From the NCBI GenBank assembly GCA_025210395.1, contig JAOARV010000024.1:1-64000 (forward strand): 64,000 nt of DNA, given 5' to 3'. The position numbers were made by a program, and so were the translations under genes. The stretch is from Marinisporobacter sp. Lineage in GTDB: Bacteria; Bacillota; Clostridia; Peptostreptococcales; Thermotaleaceae. Positions 1 to 7,858 of this stretch are shown here, one piece after another. A model generated the notes under the pieces. It worked only from the letters and a program-made list of their open reading frames with translations, was not told where the DNA came from and did no database searches. The stretch's first letter is position 1, and each line of letters opens with the position of its first letter.

Positions 1-111
1 ATTGCTTCTCTTTATGATCAATTTAATGAAGATAAAGAACTCATAAAATCTATTGTTTATGCTAGAAATTACTATTATGAATCAACAGAGGGAGTAATCG
101 ATGCTGTGTAA
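1..111 (+). CDS. C-terminal end of an unidentified protein (partial)
   Basis: Frame 1 is open from the window edge to a TAA at 109-111 and gives 36 residues ending in STEGVIDAV. The piece contains a charged stretch and a YYYE motif but no recognisable domain. The true start lies left of the window. It is followed by about 200 AT-rich bases without a clear terminator before the next gene. It could also be chance, since 36 codons is short, but the base composition and absence of stops fit a real gene end. Confidence 0.4.
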   Translation: MASLYDQFNEDKELIKSIVYARNYYYESTEGVIDAV

Positions 112-313
112 ATAGGTCTAGCAATTTACCAGTATTTGTAACGGATAACTAATTATTAAAAGTGGTTTATCTATATCTCCATTATATATAAATACTATTA
201 AATAAAAAATCACATTTATTCCATTTTATTCAATTATATGGTAACATCATATTGTTCTACTAATTTTTTACAAATTCAAATCTAATGAAAATATAAAGGA
301 AGGAGATGTTAAC

Positions 314-916
314 ATGCTGTCAATATGTAAACAGAATTCACGAAGGTTTATAATTCTAGCAGGAGTATTTTTACTAATAGCAATATCTTTATCAATAACA
401 GGATGTACCCAAGAAACAGAGACAATGTCCTCAGAACAAAATATGGAAAATATTCAAATACTTACAGGGGAGGTAGATGTTGAAGGGGAAGGTGTTAGTA
501 TAACACTTACAGAAACATTATCTCCCGAACAAAAAAAACAGGAAGTTTGGACCGGAGATATGCCAAAAAGAATCATTCATGATATTTATCTTATAGAAAC
601 TGTAAATCTATTAAGAAATGCTGGAGCAGAAGTTATTTCCATAAATGATGAACGATTGATTTCAACAAGTAAAATACAAGCATACGGACCAATAATCAAA
701 ATAAATAATAGTGAATATGGTACCGATTGTCACACGATCAAAGCCATAGGGAATGCTGAAGCTTTAAGCAATGCATTAAATGAAGAAGATAGTTGTGTCC
801 AATTATTAAAAAAATTTTTAGCCGTAAAAATAGAAAGAAAAGATCAATTATTCATACCTAAATATAAAGAAAGAATACATTTTAAATATGCAAAACCAGT
901 AAAAAAAGAAAAATAA
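314..916 (+). CDS. DUF881 family lipoprotein
   Basis: The protein has 200 residues. An N-terminal hydrophobic segment (about residues 11-30) ends in a lipobox, LSITGC, so it is probably a lipid-anchored extracytoplasmic protein. The body matches the DUF881 pattern: a GEGVSITLTE strand near residue 60, then IHDIYLIETVNLLRNAGAE and ISINDERLISTSKI, followed by YGPIIKINN and IKAIGNAEAL. DUF881 proteins are usually about 240 residues with a transmembrane anchor and a coiled coil; here the coiled coil is short and the anchor is a lipobox. The family often sits near division or ylm-type genes, but nothing around it here supports that. An AAGGAAGGAG ribosome binding site precedes the ATG. Function unknown. 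Confidence 0.75.
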   Translation: MLSICKQNSRRFIILAGVFLLIAISLSITGCTQETETMSSEQNMENIQILTGEVDVEGEGVSITLTETLSPEQKKQEVWTGDMPKRIIHDIYLIETVNLLRNAGAEVISINDERLISTSKIQAYGPIIKINNSEYGTDCHTIKAIGNAEALSNALNEEDSCVQLLKKFLAVKIERKDQLFIPKYKERIHFKYAKPVKKEK

Positions 917-970
917 AAAATCTTCCCTCTGGATTTATTGTTTCTAACTTTTCCAGTGGGAAGATTTTTC
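916..970. terminator. Bidirectional intrinsic terminator
   Basis: Arms at 916-933 and 952-969 pair over 18 positions with one mismatch; the core is TCTTCCCTCTGGA against TCCAGTGGGAAGA. A-run and T-run flank the stem, so it can end the plus-strand lipoprotein gene and the minus-strand SH3b gene that converge here. Confidence 0.85.
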
Positions 971-989
971 ATAACTTTACTAGTAACTC

Positions 990-1211
990 CTAAAACTTAA
1001 TTTTCGTCCAACTAAGCGGACAATCAGAATCTGCATAGGCTCTTACACCGTCTCCATGATTTAATTTTCCAATAATCTTCGCATCTGTTGAAGGTTCTTC
1101 TCTAACATTCAAATGACTGCTAGTATTATTCAAATGAACTATTGCACCCCATGATTGCTCACCTGCATGATCTCTAGATATCAAATATTTTGATGCTACA
1201 TAACCTGTCAT
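990..1211 (-). CDS. Small SH3b-domain protein with permuted motif order
   Basis: This 73-residue protein contains the bacterial SH3 signature LNVREEPSTDAKIIGKLNHGDGV (about residues 33-55, written here in part as LNVREEPSTDAKIIG). It has no signal peptide. Normal SH3b domains read LNVR...W.KI...G.TGYV..KYL. Here the protein begins with TGYVASKYL, the usual last strand, and ends with SWTKIKF, the usual penultimate strand. The start is supported by a GAGGAGAG ribosome binding site 8 bases upstream, and an in-frame TAG closes the frame about 25 codons further up. It may be a circular permutant or two half-domains left from a longer repeat protein. SH3b domains often bind cell-wall peptides, but the target here is unknown. 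Confidence 0.65.
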   Translation of the reverse strand: MTGYVASKYLISRDHAGEQSWGAIVHLNNTSSHLNVREEPSTDAKIIGKLNHGDGVRAYADSDCPLSWTKIKF

Positions 1212-1455
1212 AATAAATCTCTCCTCTTCATTTGTTTTTTTATGATCTTTGTAAGATTCTCTCGCTGACTAGCTTATTTCGTCTTACACTATATACAAAC
1301 GAAATTTGTGCTCCATTTGTAAACGGGTATATTCAAAAAATTTAAAACCCTTATTATAAGCTTTTTATTGCACGATAGGATTAAATTATTATCCTTTTGG
1401 GTCAAATTGTACTGATACTCTATATGCTTCAAAATAATAAAGGGTAAAAATTAAA

Positions 1456-1511
1456 AAGAGCCTATATCTCAAAATGATTTAGAAATTCGTTTGAGATATA
1501 GGCTTTTTTTT
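1456..1511 (-). terminator. Terminator of the DUF2812 gene; rest of 1212-1512 without a gene
   Basis: Arms AGCCTATATCTCAAA (1458-1473 region) and TTTGAGATATAGGCT (1490-1504) pair, with an A-run on one side and a T-run on the other. Read on the minus strand it ends the DUF2812 gene. The remaining bases between 1212 and 1455 are AT-rich and hold no ORF or structure that I can support. Confidence 0.8.
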
Positions 1512-1512
1512 A

Positions 1513-2247
1513 CTATCTGCTACATGGCATAAAGCAGCTGGATAAATTTATTAATACAGATATTAAGCAAATTGAATAAAATGCTGATTTACTTATATTT
1601 ATAATATTAAAATGACTTAAAAGAAACAAAGCTATTAATACTATAAACATAATTCTTGCTAATTTCCTTGTTAATTCTTTTATTGTTTTATATTTTTTAT
1701 TTGAAATAGAACTTCCTTTAATTTCATTTATTTTAAAGTAATAAGATATACATGGAAATGTTGAAATAATAGTAATCATTATTGTAGGGATTAAGATCAT
1801 ACCAAAAATTTGTCTATATATGTCAGGTATGTAATTATATTTAGCAAGTGATACTAGAATAATACATAAAATAGAGCATAAACAAGATGGTATTGCGAGC
1901 TGTTTAGTTGATTTATATTGACTTATATATTTTTCTGATTCAGTATCACTATCTGTATAAATTGGATTTGTTCCTTCGGGAGCACTAAATATATGAATAG
2001 TATTTGACATAGAGCATACGTGAGTCCATCCTGCTTGTTTGAAATATGAAAAATATTCTTCATCTGCCTTACTTCTATAATCTAGAGAATATTGCAATTT
2101 TTGAGGTTTAGCTTTTTTAAGTTTATATCCAAAGAGTCCAAGCTTATCTAAGATCCAGCCTTCTCTTGCATATAAGGATAACATTGCCATTTCTGCATTT
2201 TCTGCAAATGCCAAACCTTTACTCCTAACATATTTTGTATTGAACAT
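1513..2247 (-). CDS. DUF2812 domain membrane protein
   Basis: The protein has 244 residues. The N-terminal about 110 residues match DUF2812: an AENAEMAMLSLYAREGWIL stretch, LFGYKLKKA, YSLDYR, and YFSYFKQAGWTHVCS. The C-terminal half carries about four hydrophobic segments, so the protein should be membrane-bound. It starts 3 bases after the stop of the PadR gene, with its ribosome binding site AAGGAG inside the PadR 3' end, which shows they form one operon. PadR/DUF2812 pairs are common in Firmicutes; the PadR partner presumably controls the pair. The biochemical role of DUF2812 is unknown. Confidence 0.8.
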   Translation of the reverse strand: MFNTKYVRSKGLAFAENAEMAMLSLYAREGWILDKLGLFGYKLKKAKPQKLQYSLDYRSKADEEYFSYFKQAGWTHVCSMSNTIHIFSAPEGTNPIYTDSDTESEKYISQYKSTKQLAIPSCLCSILCIILVSLAKYNYIPDIYRQIFGMILIPTIMITIISTFPCISYYFKINEIKGSSISNKKYKTIKELTRKLARIMFIVLIALFLLSHFNIINISKSAFYSICLISVLINLSSCFMPCSR

Positions 2248-2250
2248 ATT

Positions 2251-2583
2251 TTATAACATCTCCTTATTATTAAATATATTTTCTGCAATTTGAATCATTT
2301 CACGTTTTTTTTCAATTTCATTTTTTAGAGATTCAATGCCTTTATTGGTAATAATATAAACTTTTTTTTTGCTTGATTCTTTTGTAAGTTTTATAAGTTC
2401 TGCATTTAAGAGTTTTTTGATACTTGTATACAATGATGCAGGACCTATTGAAAATTTGCCTTGGGACATTTCTTCAACTGATTTCATAATTAAATAGCCA
2501 TGTTTAGGTTTTATTAAAGAAACCAAAATATAATAGTAAGTGTCCGTAAGTTCGCCCATTTCTAAAGAATTATTTCTAGCCAT
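2251..2583 (-). CDS. PadR family transcriptional regulator
   Basis: This 110-residue protein is a winged-helix repressor of the short PadR type. Visible motifs are TDTYYYILVSLIKPKHGYLIMKSVEE (helix 1-2 region, residues 14-38), IGPASLYTSIKKLLNAELI (recognition helix and wing) and YIITNKGIESLKNE. It lacks the long C-terminal dimerisation helices of full PadR but keeps a final helix. The start has a TAGGAGG ribosome binding site. Immediately upstream lies a consensus promoter with a palindrome between -35 and -10, which suggests autoregulation. It is the first gene of a two-gene operon with the DUF2812 membrane protein. The ligand is unknown. Confidence 0.9.
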   Translation of the reverse strand: MARNNSLEMGELTDTYYYILVSLIKPKHGYLIMKSVEEMSQGKFSIGPASLYTSIKKLLNAELIKLTKESSKKKVYIITNKGIESLKNEIEKKREMIQIAENIFNNKEML

Positions 2584-2599
2584 ATTATCCTCCTATAGT

Positions 2600-2657
2600 A
2601 TATCGTTTAATGATATATCATTAAATAAAATATATCATTAAATGATATAAATGTCAA
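2600..2657 (-). promoter_or_regulatory. PadR operon promoter with embedded palindromic operators
   Basis: On the minus strand TTGACA (2652-2657) and TATATT (2629-2634) are separated by exactly 17 bases. The spacer is filled by a perfect palindrome ATATCATTAAATGATAT (2632-2648). A second near-identical 17-base copy, ATATCGTTTAATGATAT, lies at 2600-2616, just downstream of the start point, and a half-site lies between them. This is the layout expected for an autorepressed PadR operator; binding itself is inferred. Confidence 0.75.
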
Positions 2658-2855
2658 CATAAATAGAAGTATTTTAATTGTTTGATTGAAAAACTTTAAT
2701 CGGTTAAGTTCTTTACATCTATTAAAGACAATTTTTAGGGTCAAAATGTAAACCCCTATTTTGAAATTTTTTTAAAATTTTTTTAGAAGATTGCTATTGA
2801 CTTTTTACATGAATGATACTTACTTTGCGCATAATAATCTTGAAGGAGTGATTTT

Positions 2856-3422
2856 ATGCAATTTTATGATGTAATTAAAAACCGAAGAAGTATAAGGTCA
2901 TTTAAAAATACCCCTATTGAAAGAGATAAATTAGCAAGGATTATTGATGCTGCTATGCGTTCACCTTCTTGGAAAAACCATACATCTTATAGCTTTATTT
3001 TAGTGGATAATGTGGGAGAAAAACAAGCTTTAGCAGGAGCTATAATGAATGATACACAGGAGGCAACAAATGCCATTGAGCAGGCTCCTATGGTTGCTGT
3101 TGTTGTAGGAGAACCTCATGATTCAGGAGTGATCAAGGATCAAGAATACTATATGGTAGATGGTGCGATTGCTATGGAGCATTTTGTTTTAGCTGCCACA
3201 AATGAAGGCTATGGAACTTGCTGGATTGCTTCATTAGATGAAAATACAGTAAGAAGAACTCTTAACATTCCTAATAATTATAGGGTCATTGCTATGACTC
3301 CTGTAGGAGAAACAGAAGAAAGAAAAGAGCATCATCACAAAAAGGATGTAAGAGAACATGTATTTTTAAATCAATGGGGGGAAGCTTATACACAAAATGA
3401 TGGATTTTCTGGAATACATTAA
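2856..3422 (+). CDS. Nitroreductase family protein
   Basis: The 188-residue protein has the FMN-dependent nitroreductase fold signature: FYDVIKNRRSIRSFKNTPIE at the N-terminus (the RRSIR FMN phosphate contacts), MRSPSWKNHTSYSFILV, DGAIAMEHFVLAATNEGYGTCWIA and the C-terminal PVGE. Members reduce nitro compounds, quinones or enones with NAD(P)H as dimers; the physiological substrate cannot be inferred. A GAAGGAG ribosome binding site lies 8 bases before the ATG. It is monocistronic, with a terminator right after it. The length is typical of the short subfamily. Confidence 0.9.
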   Translation: MQFYDVIKNRRSIRSFKNTPIERDKLARIIDAAMRSPSWKNHTSYSFILVDNVGEKQALAGAIMNDTQEATNAIEQAPMVAVVVGEPHDSGVIKDQEYYMVDGAIAMEHFVLAATNEGYGTCWIASLDENTVRRTLNIPNNYRVIAMTPVGETEERKEHHHKKDVREHVFLNQWGEAYTQNDGFSGIH

Positions 3423-3483
3423 ATAATAATAGATTGTCTAGGATGATCATTTGAAGAGATCATATTTTTGTTACATGTAGGAT

Positions 3484-3518
3484 AAAAGTTTCTGTATAGA
3501 GCAGAAACTTTTATTTTT
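3484..3518 (+). terminator. Terminator of the nitroreductase gene
   Basis: Arms AAAAGTTTCTG (3484-3494) and CAGAAACTTTT (3502-3512) form a perfect 11-bp stem followed by a T-rich run. Confidence 0.85.
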
Positions 3519-3646
3519 GTGTAAATAAACAAAGAAGAGATGCATATGATTTATAATGATGGATGAAAAATATTATAGAAAATATGGAACTTTTTCTGAA
3601 GATTTTCGTCTAATAGGAGAATGAAAAAATAATAAGAGGTGATCAC

Positions 3647-5767
3647 ATGAAAAAAATGTTAACAGGACTATTGGTCATATCCTTGCTATTGGGAACACTA
3701 ATGCCGATAAATGGTTTTGCGCAAAAAGATGGAGGTCTTGAAAAAGCCATAAAGGAGGTAAAGGAAAAATTACATATTCCAAATGAATTTACTGAATTTA
3801 GTTATAATGTTCATACCTCTAAGAATAAAAAGGTATGGCATATGAACTGGAGAGAGAAGAAGGATCAAGGTGGAAGCGTAGAAGCTTCTATAGACAGTAA
3901 TGGAGCTATCTTGTCTTATAATTTTTATGAATACAATAAGGATCATGAAAAGAAATTACCTAAATATACAAAAGAACAAGGAGAAAAAATAGCTGAAGAA
4001 TTCATCAAAAAAATAGATTCAAAGCTTTATGACCAGTTAAAATATGAAGAATATCAAGATACAAGAATAGCTAAAGAATATAGATATCACTATATTCGAA
4101 TGGTAAATAATATTCCTTTCTATAGAAATGATGTGAGAATATACGTAAATAGTCAAACAGGAGAGGTTAATAGCTTCTATCGTAGTTGGGATGATGATTT
4201 GACTTTTCCAAACCCAAAGAAAGCCATTTTCTTAGAAGAAGCACAAAAAGCTTTTCAAGAAGAATTGGGATTAGAGCTTATTTACAAATATAGATATGAT
4301 GAAAAACAAATCAAACCTTATTTAGTTTATACCACAAAATATCATACAAATTATACGATTGATGCTTTTACAGGAAAAAAGATAAAAATGGAGTATCCTG
4401 TTTTTTCTGGAAGAATGAGCGATGAAATGGCAAAGGAAGTAGCAAGTGATGATACAGGTATCCAGCTAAGCCCACAAGAAATAAAGGCAGTAAAGGAAGC
4501 TTCAAAACTTATATCAAAGGAAGAGGCTGAAAAAATTGCAAGAAGTACACAAATATTAAATTTAAGCAAATCCTTTAAGTTATCGAATGCAAGCTTAAAT
4601 AGAGATTGGCCTATGAAAAAAGATTTTACGTGGCATCTTTACTTTAGCGAAGAAAGAAAAGAAAATGGGAAAAATATTTACAACTATGTGAATGTAGGAA
4701 TAGATGCAGCAACAGGTAAATTTAAGAATTTTTATATTTCAGATCCTTACAAAGAAGATGCAAAGGCAGTATTTGATCAAGAAGCTTCAAGAAAAGCTGT
4801 TGAAAAGTTCCTAAAAGAATTTGTGCCTGAGCAGTATGCACAGACAAAATATGATGAAAATAATGATCATGATTATTTTGTAAAAGGAGAAGAAAAGCCT
4901 CTTTCTTATACCTTTACCTATACAAGGATGCTGGAAGGGGTTCCTTTTAGAGAGAATACGATTATTGTCCGATATAATGCAGTCACAGGAAAGATAACAA
5001 GCTTTAACATAGAATGGTTTAACATTAAATTTCCATCTGCAAGAAATGTAGTAGGGATGGATACGGTATATGAAAAAATGTTTCAAGCTATAGGGCTTGA
5101 GCTTCAATACAAGGTAAGTCATGGGGATGAGATTTCTCGTTATAATGAAAAGAGTCAAAAGGTGCAGCTTGTATATGCTATAAAGAATGGAAAACCTGTT
5201 ATTTTTGATGGGAATACATGTGAAATATTAAATTATGATGGAATTCCTTATAAGGAAGAAAAGGAGATTGCTTATACGGATATTAAAGGGCATCCTATAG
5301 AGAAAGAAATTCAAGCGTTAGCAGATAGTGGAATAGGCTTTGAAGAAAAAGCCTTTAGACCAGATGAAAAAATTACTCAACGAGATTTCTTTAGATTATT
5401 TGTAAAAATTTTAAATTATTATGGAAGTAATGGAAAAGACGAAAAATCAGTAAAAGAAATGTATGCCTTTCTTATAAGAGAAAACATACTAAAGGAAAAC
5501 GAAAAAGCACTAAAGGATTTTGTAACGAAAGAAGATGTTGCAAAATATGCAATTAGGGCTTTAAAATATGATGAAGTAGCAAAACTAAAAGGAATTTATA
5601 AGTATCCTTTTAAAGATCTAGAAAAAGCGAATAAAGAATATATTGGGCATATCACTTTAGCTTATGGATTAGGGCTTGTAAAAGGCAATGATGAAAAGTT
5701 TGAACCAAAAAAACAAATATCAAGAGCAGATGCAGCTAAAATTATTTTTGAGTATTTGAATAAATAA
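3647..5767 (+). CDS. YcdB/YcdC-like repeat protein with C-terminal S-layer homology domains
   Basis: The 706-residue protein starts with a signal peptide (KKMLTGLLVISLLLGTL ... GFAQ, cleavage near residue 26). Residues 30-530 hold two long repeats of the YcdB/YcdC type, each with PepSY-like units: the phrases YHYIRMVNNIPFYRNDVRIYV and YTFTYTRMLEGVPFRENTIIV mark equivalent positions, each followed by a TGEV/TGKI turn. Residues about 545-706 carry SLH-type repeats (YTDIKGHPIEKEIQALADSGI; FKDLEKANKEYIGHITLAYGLGLVKG; ISRADAAKIIFEYL), which would tether it to cell-wall polymers. It is therefore a surface protein, perhaps a protease modulator as PepSY domains suggest; that is inference. An AAGAGGTGATC ribosome binding site precedes the ATG. 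Confidence 0.8.
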   Translation: MKKMLTGLLVISLLLGTLMPINGFAQKDGGLEKAIKEVKEKLHIPNEFTEFSYNVHTSKNKKVWHMNWREKKDQGGSVEASIDSNGAILSYNFYEYNKDHEKKLPKYTKEQGEKIAEEFIKKIDSKLYDQLKYEEYQDTRIAKEYRYHYIRMVNNIPFYRNDVRIYVNSQTGEVNSFYRSWDDDLTFPNPKKAIFLEEAQKAFQEELGLELIYKYRYDEKQIKPYLVYTTKYHTNYTIDAFTGKKIKMEYPVFSGRMSDEMAKEVASDDTGIQLSPQEIKAVKEASKLISKEEAEKIARSTQILNLSKSFKLSNASLNRDWPMKKDFTWHLYFSEERKENGKNIYNYVNVGIDAATGKFKNFYISDPYKEDAKAVFDQEASRKAVEKFLKEFVPEQYAQTKYDENNDHDYFVKGEEKPLSYTFTYTRMLEGVPFRENTIIVRYNAVTGKITSFNIEWFNIKFPSARNVVGMDTVYEKMFQAIGLELQYKVSHGDEISRYNEKSQKVQLVYAIKNGKPVIFDGNTCEILNYDGIPYKEEKEIAYTDIKGHPIEKEIQALADSGIGFEEKAFRPDEKITQRDFFRLFVKILNYYGSNGKDEKSVKEMYAFLIRENILKENEKALKDFVTKEDVAKYAIRALKYDEVAKLKGIYKYPFKDLEKANKEYIGHITLAYGLGLVKGNDEKFEPKKQISRADAAKIIFEYLNK

Positions 5768-5811
5768 AAATAGGATCATTATAGGTTAAATTGAATAAAG
5801 TAAAAAACGTA

Positions 5812-5848
5812 AAAATGGTAAGAATCTAGATGCTTACCATTTTCTTTT
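5812..5848 (+). terminator. Terminator after the SLH protein
   Basis: Arms AAAATGGTAAG (5812-5822) and CTTACCATTTT (5833-5843) pair perfectly over 11 bp, followed by TCTTTT. Confidence 0.8.
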
Positions 5849-5914
5849 CGCCATTGTAATGTCCTCCTTGTGTATTTTACTATCTTTATTTTATAAAATC
5901 TATTAGAATAAGGG

Positions 5915-5971
5915 GTTACAAAATAGTTACAAAAGCAGTTATAAATGGTTACAAAAGGGTTACAGTAGAAT
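5915..5971 (+). promoter_or_regulatory. Array of five GTTACA repeats at about 11-bp spacing
   Basis: GTTACAAAA or close variants begin at 5915, 5926, 5938, 5948 and 5959. The third unit is degenerate (GTTATAAAT). A TAGAAT hexamer at 5966-5971 follows directly and could be a -10 box. Helically phased 11-bp direct repeats are typical of OmpR/PhoB-class response regulators such as PhoP. The array lies in the gene-free stretch 5768-6086 upstream of the YhaM-like gene, about 115 bases before its start. No real gene is seen in this stretch on either strand. Confidence 0.5.
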
Positions 5972-6086
5972 AGGTTTAAGGAAGATAGGCTTTTCCATAT
6001 ATTATAAAAAATAGAGAATAAATATTTCAAAAGTTCATCAAAAATTATACAATAAGATAGATGGCCTATTTGAGGAGGAACAAGGG

Positions 6087-7037
6087 ATGATTGAAGAAAA
6101 AAGTATTCAAGAGTTTGAAAGTGGAGATGAAATCCAAGGCTTTTTTATTTTAAAAAAGATAGAAATGAAATTATCTACAAATAATAAAAACTTTTTAGAT
6201 TTGACACTAGCAGATAAAACAGGAGAGATCAATGGAAAGGTTTGGGATGCTCAGGAGGGAAAGGATCAAGAATTTCCAACGGGAAGTTTGATAAAGGTAA
6301 GAGGGCATGTGAACGAGTGGAAGGGAAAGCTACAATTAAAAGTGAATTTAATGAGAGTGGCCATTAAGGACGATGGTAAAAATATAGAAGACTATGTACA
6401 AGCTGCTCCCATTAAGGCAGAAGAAATGTTTGATGAAATTTATCAATATGTGCAAAAAATTGAAGATAAGTATGTAAAAGGAATTGTTGATAAAATCATT
6501 ATGGATTCAAAGGAAAAATTGATGTATTATCCAGCAGCGAAATCACTACATCATGCTATTCGCTCAGGTCTTATGTATCATATTCTTAGGATGCTGAGAA
6601 CAGGAGAAAAATTAAGTCAGGTGTATACAAATGTAAATAGGGATCTTTTGTTTGCAGGAATTCTTCTTCATGATATAGAAAAAATAGAAGAGTTAAATGC
6701 GGATGAACTAGGTATTGCGGAGTATAGCAAAGAAGGACAGCTCCTTGGACATATTAGTATGGGAATGAATAAAATAAGTGAGGTAGGAAAAACTTTAGGC
6801 GCTGATGAAGAAATTATAATGCTTCTTAAGCATATGGTGCTGAGTCATCATTATGAACCTGAATTTGGAAGCCCTAAAAAACCTATGATTCCAGAAGGAG
6901 AGCTTCTTCACTATATTGATATGATTGATGCTAGGATGTATGATATGGAGGATCATTTGAAAAATATAAACCCAGGAGAATTTACAGACCCTATATGGTC
7001 TTTAGATAATAGGAGATTGTATAAAACATTGTTTTAA
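6087..7037 (+). CDS. yhaM: 3'-5' exoribonuclease of the YhaM family (OB fold + HD domain)
   Basis: The 316-residue protein has an N-terminal OB fold (residues about 10-95: QGFFILKKIEMKLSTNNKNFLDLTLADKTGEINGKVWD, shown in part by LTLADKTGEINGKVWD) and a metal-binding HD phosphohydrolase domain (HHAIRSGLMYHILRM, LLFAGILLHDIEKIEE, HMVLSHHYEPEFGSPKKPM). This is the YhaM/CBF1 arrangement, a processive or trimming 3'-5' exonuclease acting on RNA and single-stranded DNA. The length matches B. subtilis YhaM (314). A GGAGGAA ribosome binding site lies 7 bases before the ATG. It stands alone, downstream of a phased repeat array that may control it. Confidence 0.9.
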   Translation: MIEEKSIQEFESGDEIQGFFILKKIEMKLSTNNKNFLDLTLADKTGEINGKVWDAQEGKDQEFPTGSLIKVRGHVNEWKGKLQLKVNLMRVAIKDDGKNIEDYVQAAPIKAEEMFDEIYQYVQKIEDKYVKGIVDKIIMDSKEKLMYYPAAKSLHHAIRSGLMYHILRMLRTGEKLSQVYTNVNRDLLFAGILLHDIEKIEELNADELGIAEYSKEGQLLGHISMGMNKISEVGKTLGADEEIIMLLKHMVLSHHYEPEFGSPKKPMIPEGELLHYIDMIDARMYDMEDHLKNINPGEFTDPIWSLDNRRLYKTLF

Positions 7038-7061
7038 AAGAAATAAGATACACTTTGTTGT

Positions 7062-7090
7062 TTGTATTTATAAATGCAGTATGTTAAAAT
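7062..7090 (+). promoter_or_regulatory. Promoter of the panD leader
   Basis: TTGTAT (7062-7067) and TAAAAT (7085-7090) are 17 bases apart, with a TG two bases before the -10 box. The predicted start near 7097 gives a leader of about 220 bases before panD. Confidence 0.6.
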
Positions 7091-7096
7091 GAATTT

Positions 7097-7314
7097 GGTT
7101 GATATCGGAAGAGTCAAACCTATGTCTTTTATAAAAAAGAATAATATGCATCACAAAGAATTCTGCGCTGATCCTTTGGACAGGGACTGAAGAGGCTGTG
7201 AGTAGGGAAGTATATTTAGAAGCTTTATTAATTTTGAGTAAGTTTCTTAATTCTATTAGATATGTATACCCTTTCTATGCCGAGTAAGCCTCGGTCTTAG
7301 GAAGGGTATTTTTT
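7097..7314 (+). promoter_or_regulatory. Long panD leader ending in an intrinsic terminator (unassigned)
   Basis: The leader ends with a strong hairpin: ATACCCTTTCTA (about 7265-7276) pairs with TAGGAAGGGTAT (7299-7310) with one G-U, and an inner CCGAG/CTCGG stem extends it. Six T residues follow, and the panD ribosome binding site begins 3 bases later. Transcription of panD must therefore read through a terminator, the usual plan of a riboswitch or attenuator. I do not recognise a known aptamer; the pan motif of pantothenate genes is one possibility, and a free-standing small RNA is another. The region has no ORF. Confidence 0.5.
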
Positions 7315-7332
7315 ATGGAGGAGGATGAAGGA

Positions 7333-7716
7333 ATGATGCTCAATATGTTTAAAGGAAAAATTCATAGAGCTACAGTAACAGAGGCAAACTTAAATTATGT
7401 AGGAAGTATTACCATTGATAAAAAGTTGATGGATGCTGCCGGGATTTTACCAGGAGAAAGAGTTCAAATCGTAAATAATTGTAATGGTGCAAGACTTGAA
7501 ACCTATGTGATTGAAGGAGAAGCCAATAGCGGTGTGATTTGCTTAAATGGTGCAGCTGCTAGATTGGTTCAACCTGGAGATGGGGTGATTATTATTGCTT
7601 ATTGCTGGATTGATGAAATGGAGGCGAGAAGCTTTAAACCTAAAGTAGTTTTTGTTGATGAGAATAATCAAGTCTTGGAAAAAACCCATAAGGAAGTTCA
7701 TGGAGATATAAAATAA
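7333..7716 (+). CDS. panD: Aspartate 1-decarboxylase precursor
   Basis: PanD makes beta-alanine from aspartate for pantothenate and coenzyme A. The proenzyme self-cleaves at Gly-Ser to form a pyruvoyl group; the site is seen as NYVGSITID about 25 residues from the start. Further family motifs are [14 protein letters not shown] [50 protein letters not shown]. The frame extends upstream to an ATG at 7315, but GGAGGAGG at 7317-7324 is best read as the ribosome binding site, so the start is the ATG at 7333 or 7336. The stop codon coincides with the end of a MITE-like element. Length about 127 residues is normal. No panB or panC is nearby. Confidence 0.93.
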   Translation: MMLNMFKGKIHRATVTEANLNYVGSITIDKKLMDAAGILPGERVQIVNNCNGARLETYVIEGEANSGVICLNGAAARLVQPGDGVIIIAYCWIDEMEARSFKPKVVFVDENNQVLEKTHKEVHGDIK

Positions 7717-7858
7717 GGGGCTGTCGAGAAAATGTATATTTCCTGATTTAAAGTATATTTTAAACAAAAGGCATTTTATCAAAACATTGAAATTGCTTAG
7801 TTTTGGTAAAATGCCTTTAAAATATTTTAAAAACTTTTCTATTTGTCGACAGACCTTA
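7714..7858. mobile_element. MITE-like element with terminal inverted repeats between panD and hydA
   Basis: The 145-base element has imperfect terminal inverted repeats: TAAGGGGCTGTCGAGAAA (7714-7731) against the complement of the right end, TAAGGTCTGTCGACAAAT (7841-7858). An inner 19-bp inverted repeat, AAGGCATTTTATCAAAAC with GTTTTGGTAAAATGCCTT (about 7767-7785 and 7800-7818), can fold as a hairpin and would act as a terminator for both converging genes. The first TAA is the panD stop and the last TTA is the hydA stop on the minus strand. It encodes nothing. A partial copy lies at 43505-43605. Confidence 0.65.

Noticed and set aside
5779..6030. 83-codon minus-strand ORF
   Set aside because: It crosses a terminator and the GTTACA repeat array, is rich in Phe/Tyr/Asn from AT-rich DNA and has no ribosome binding site.
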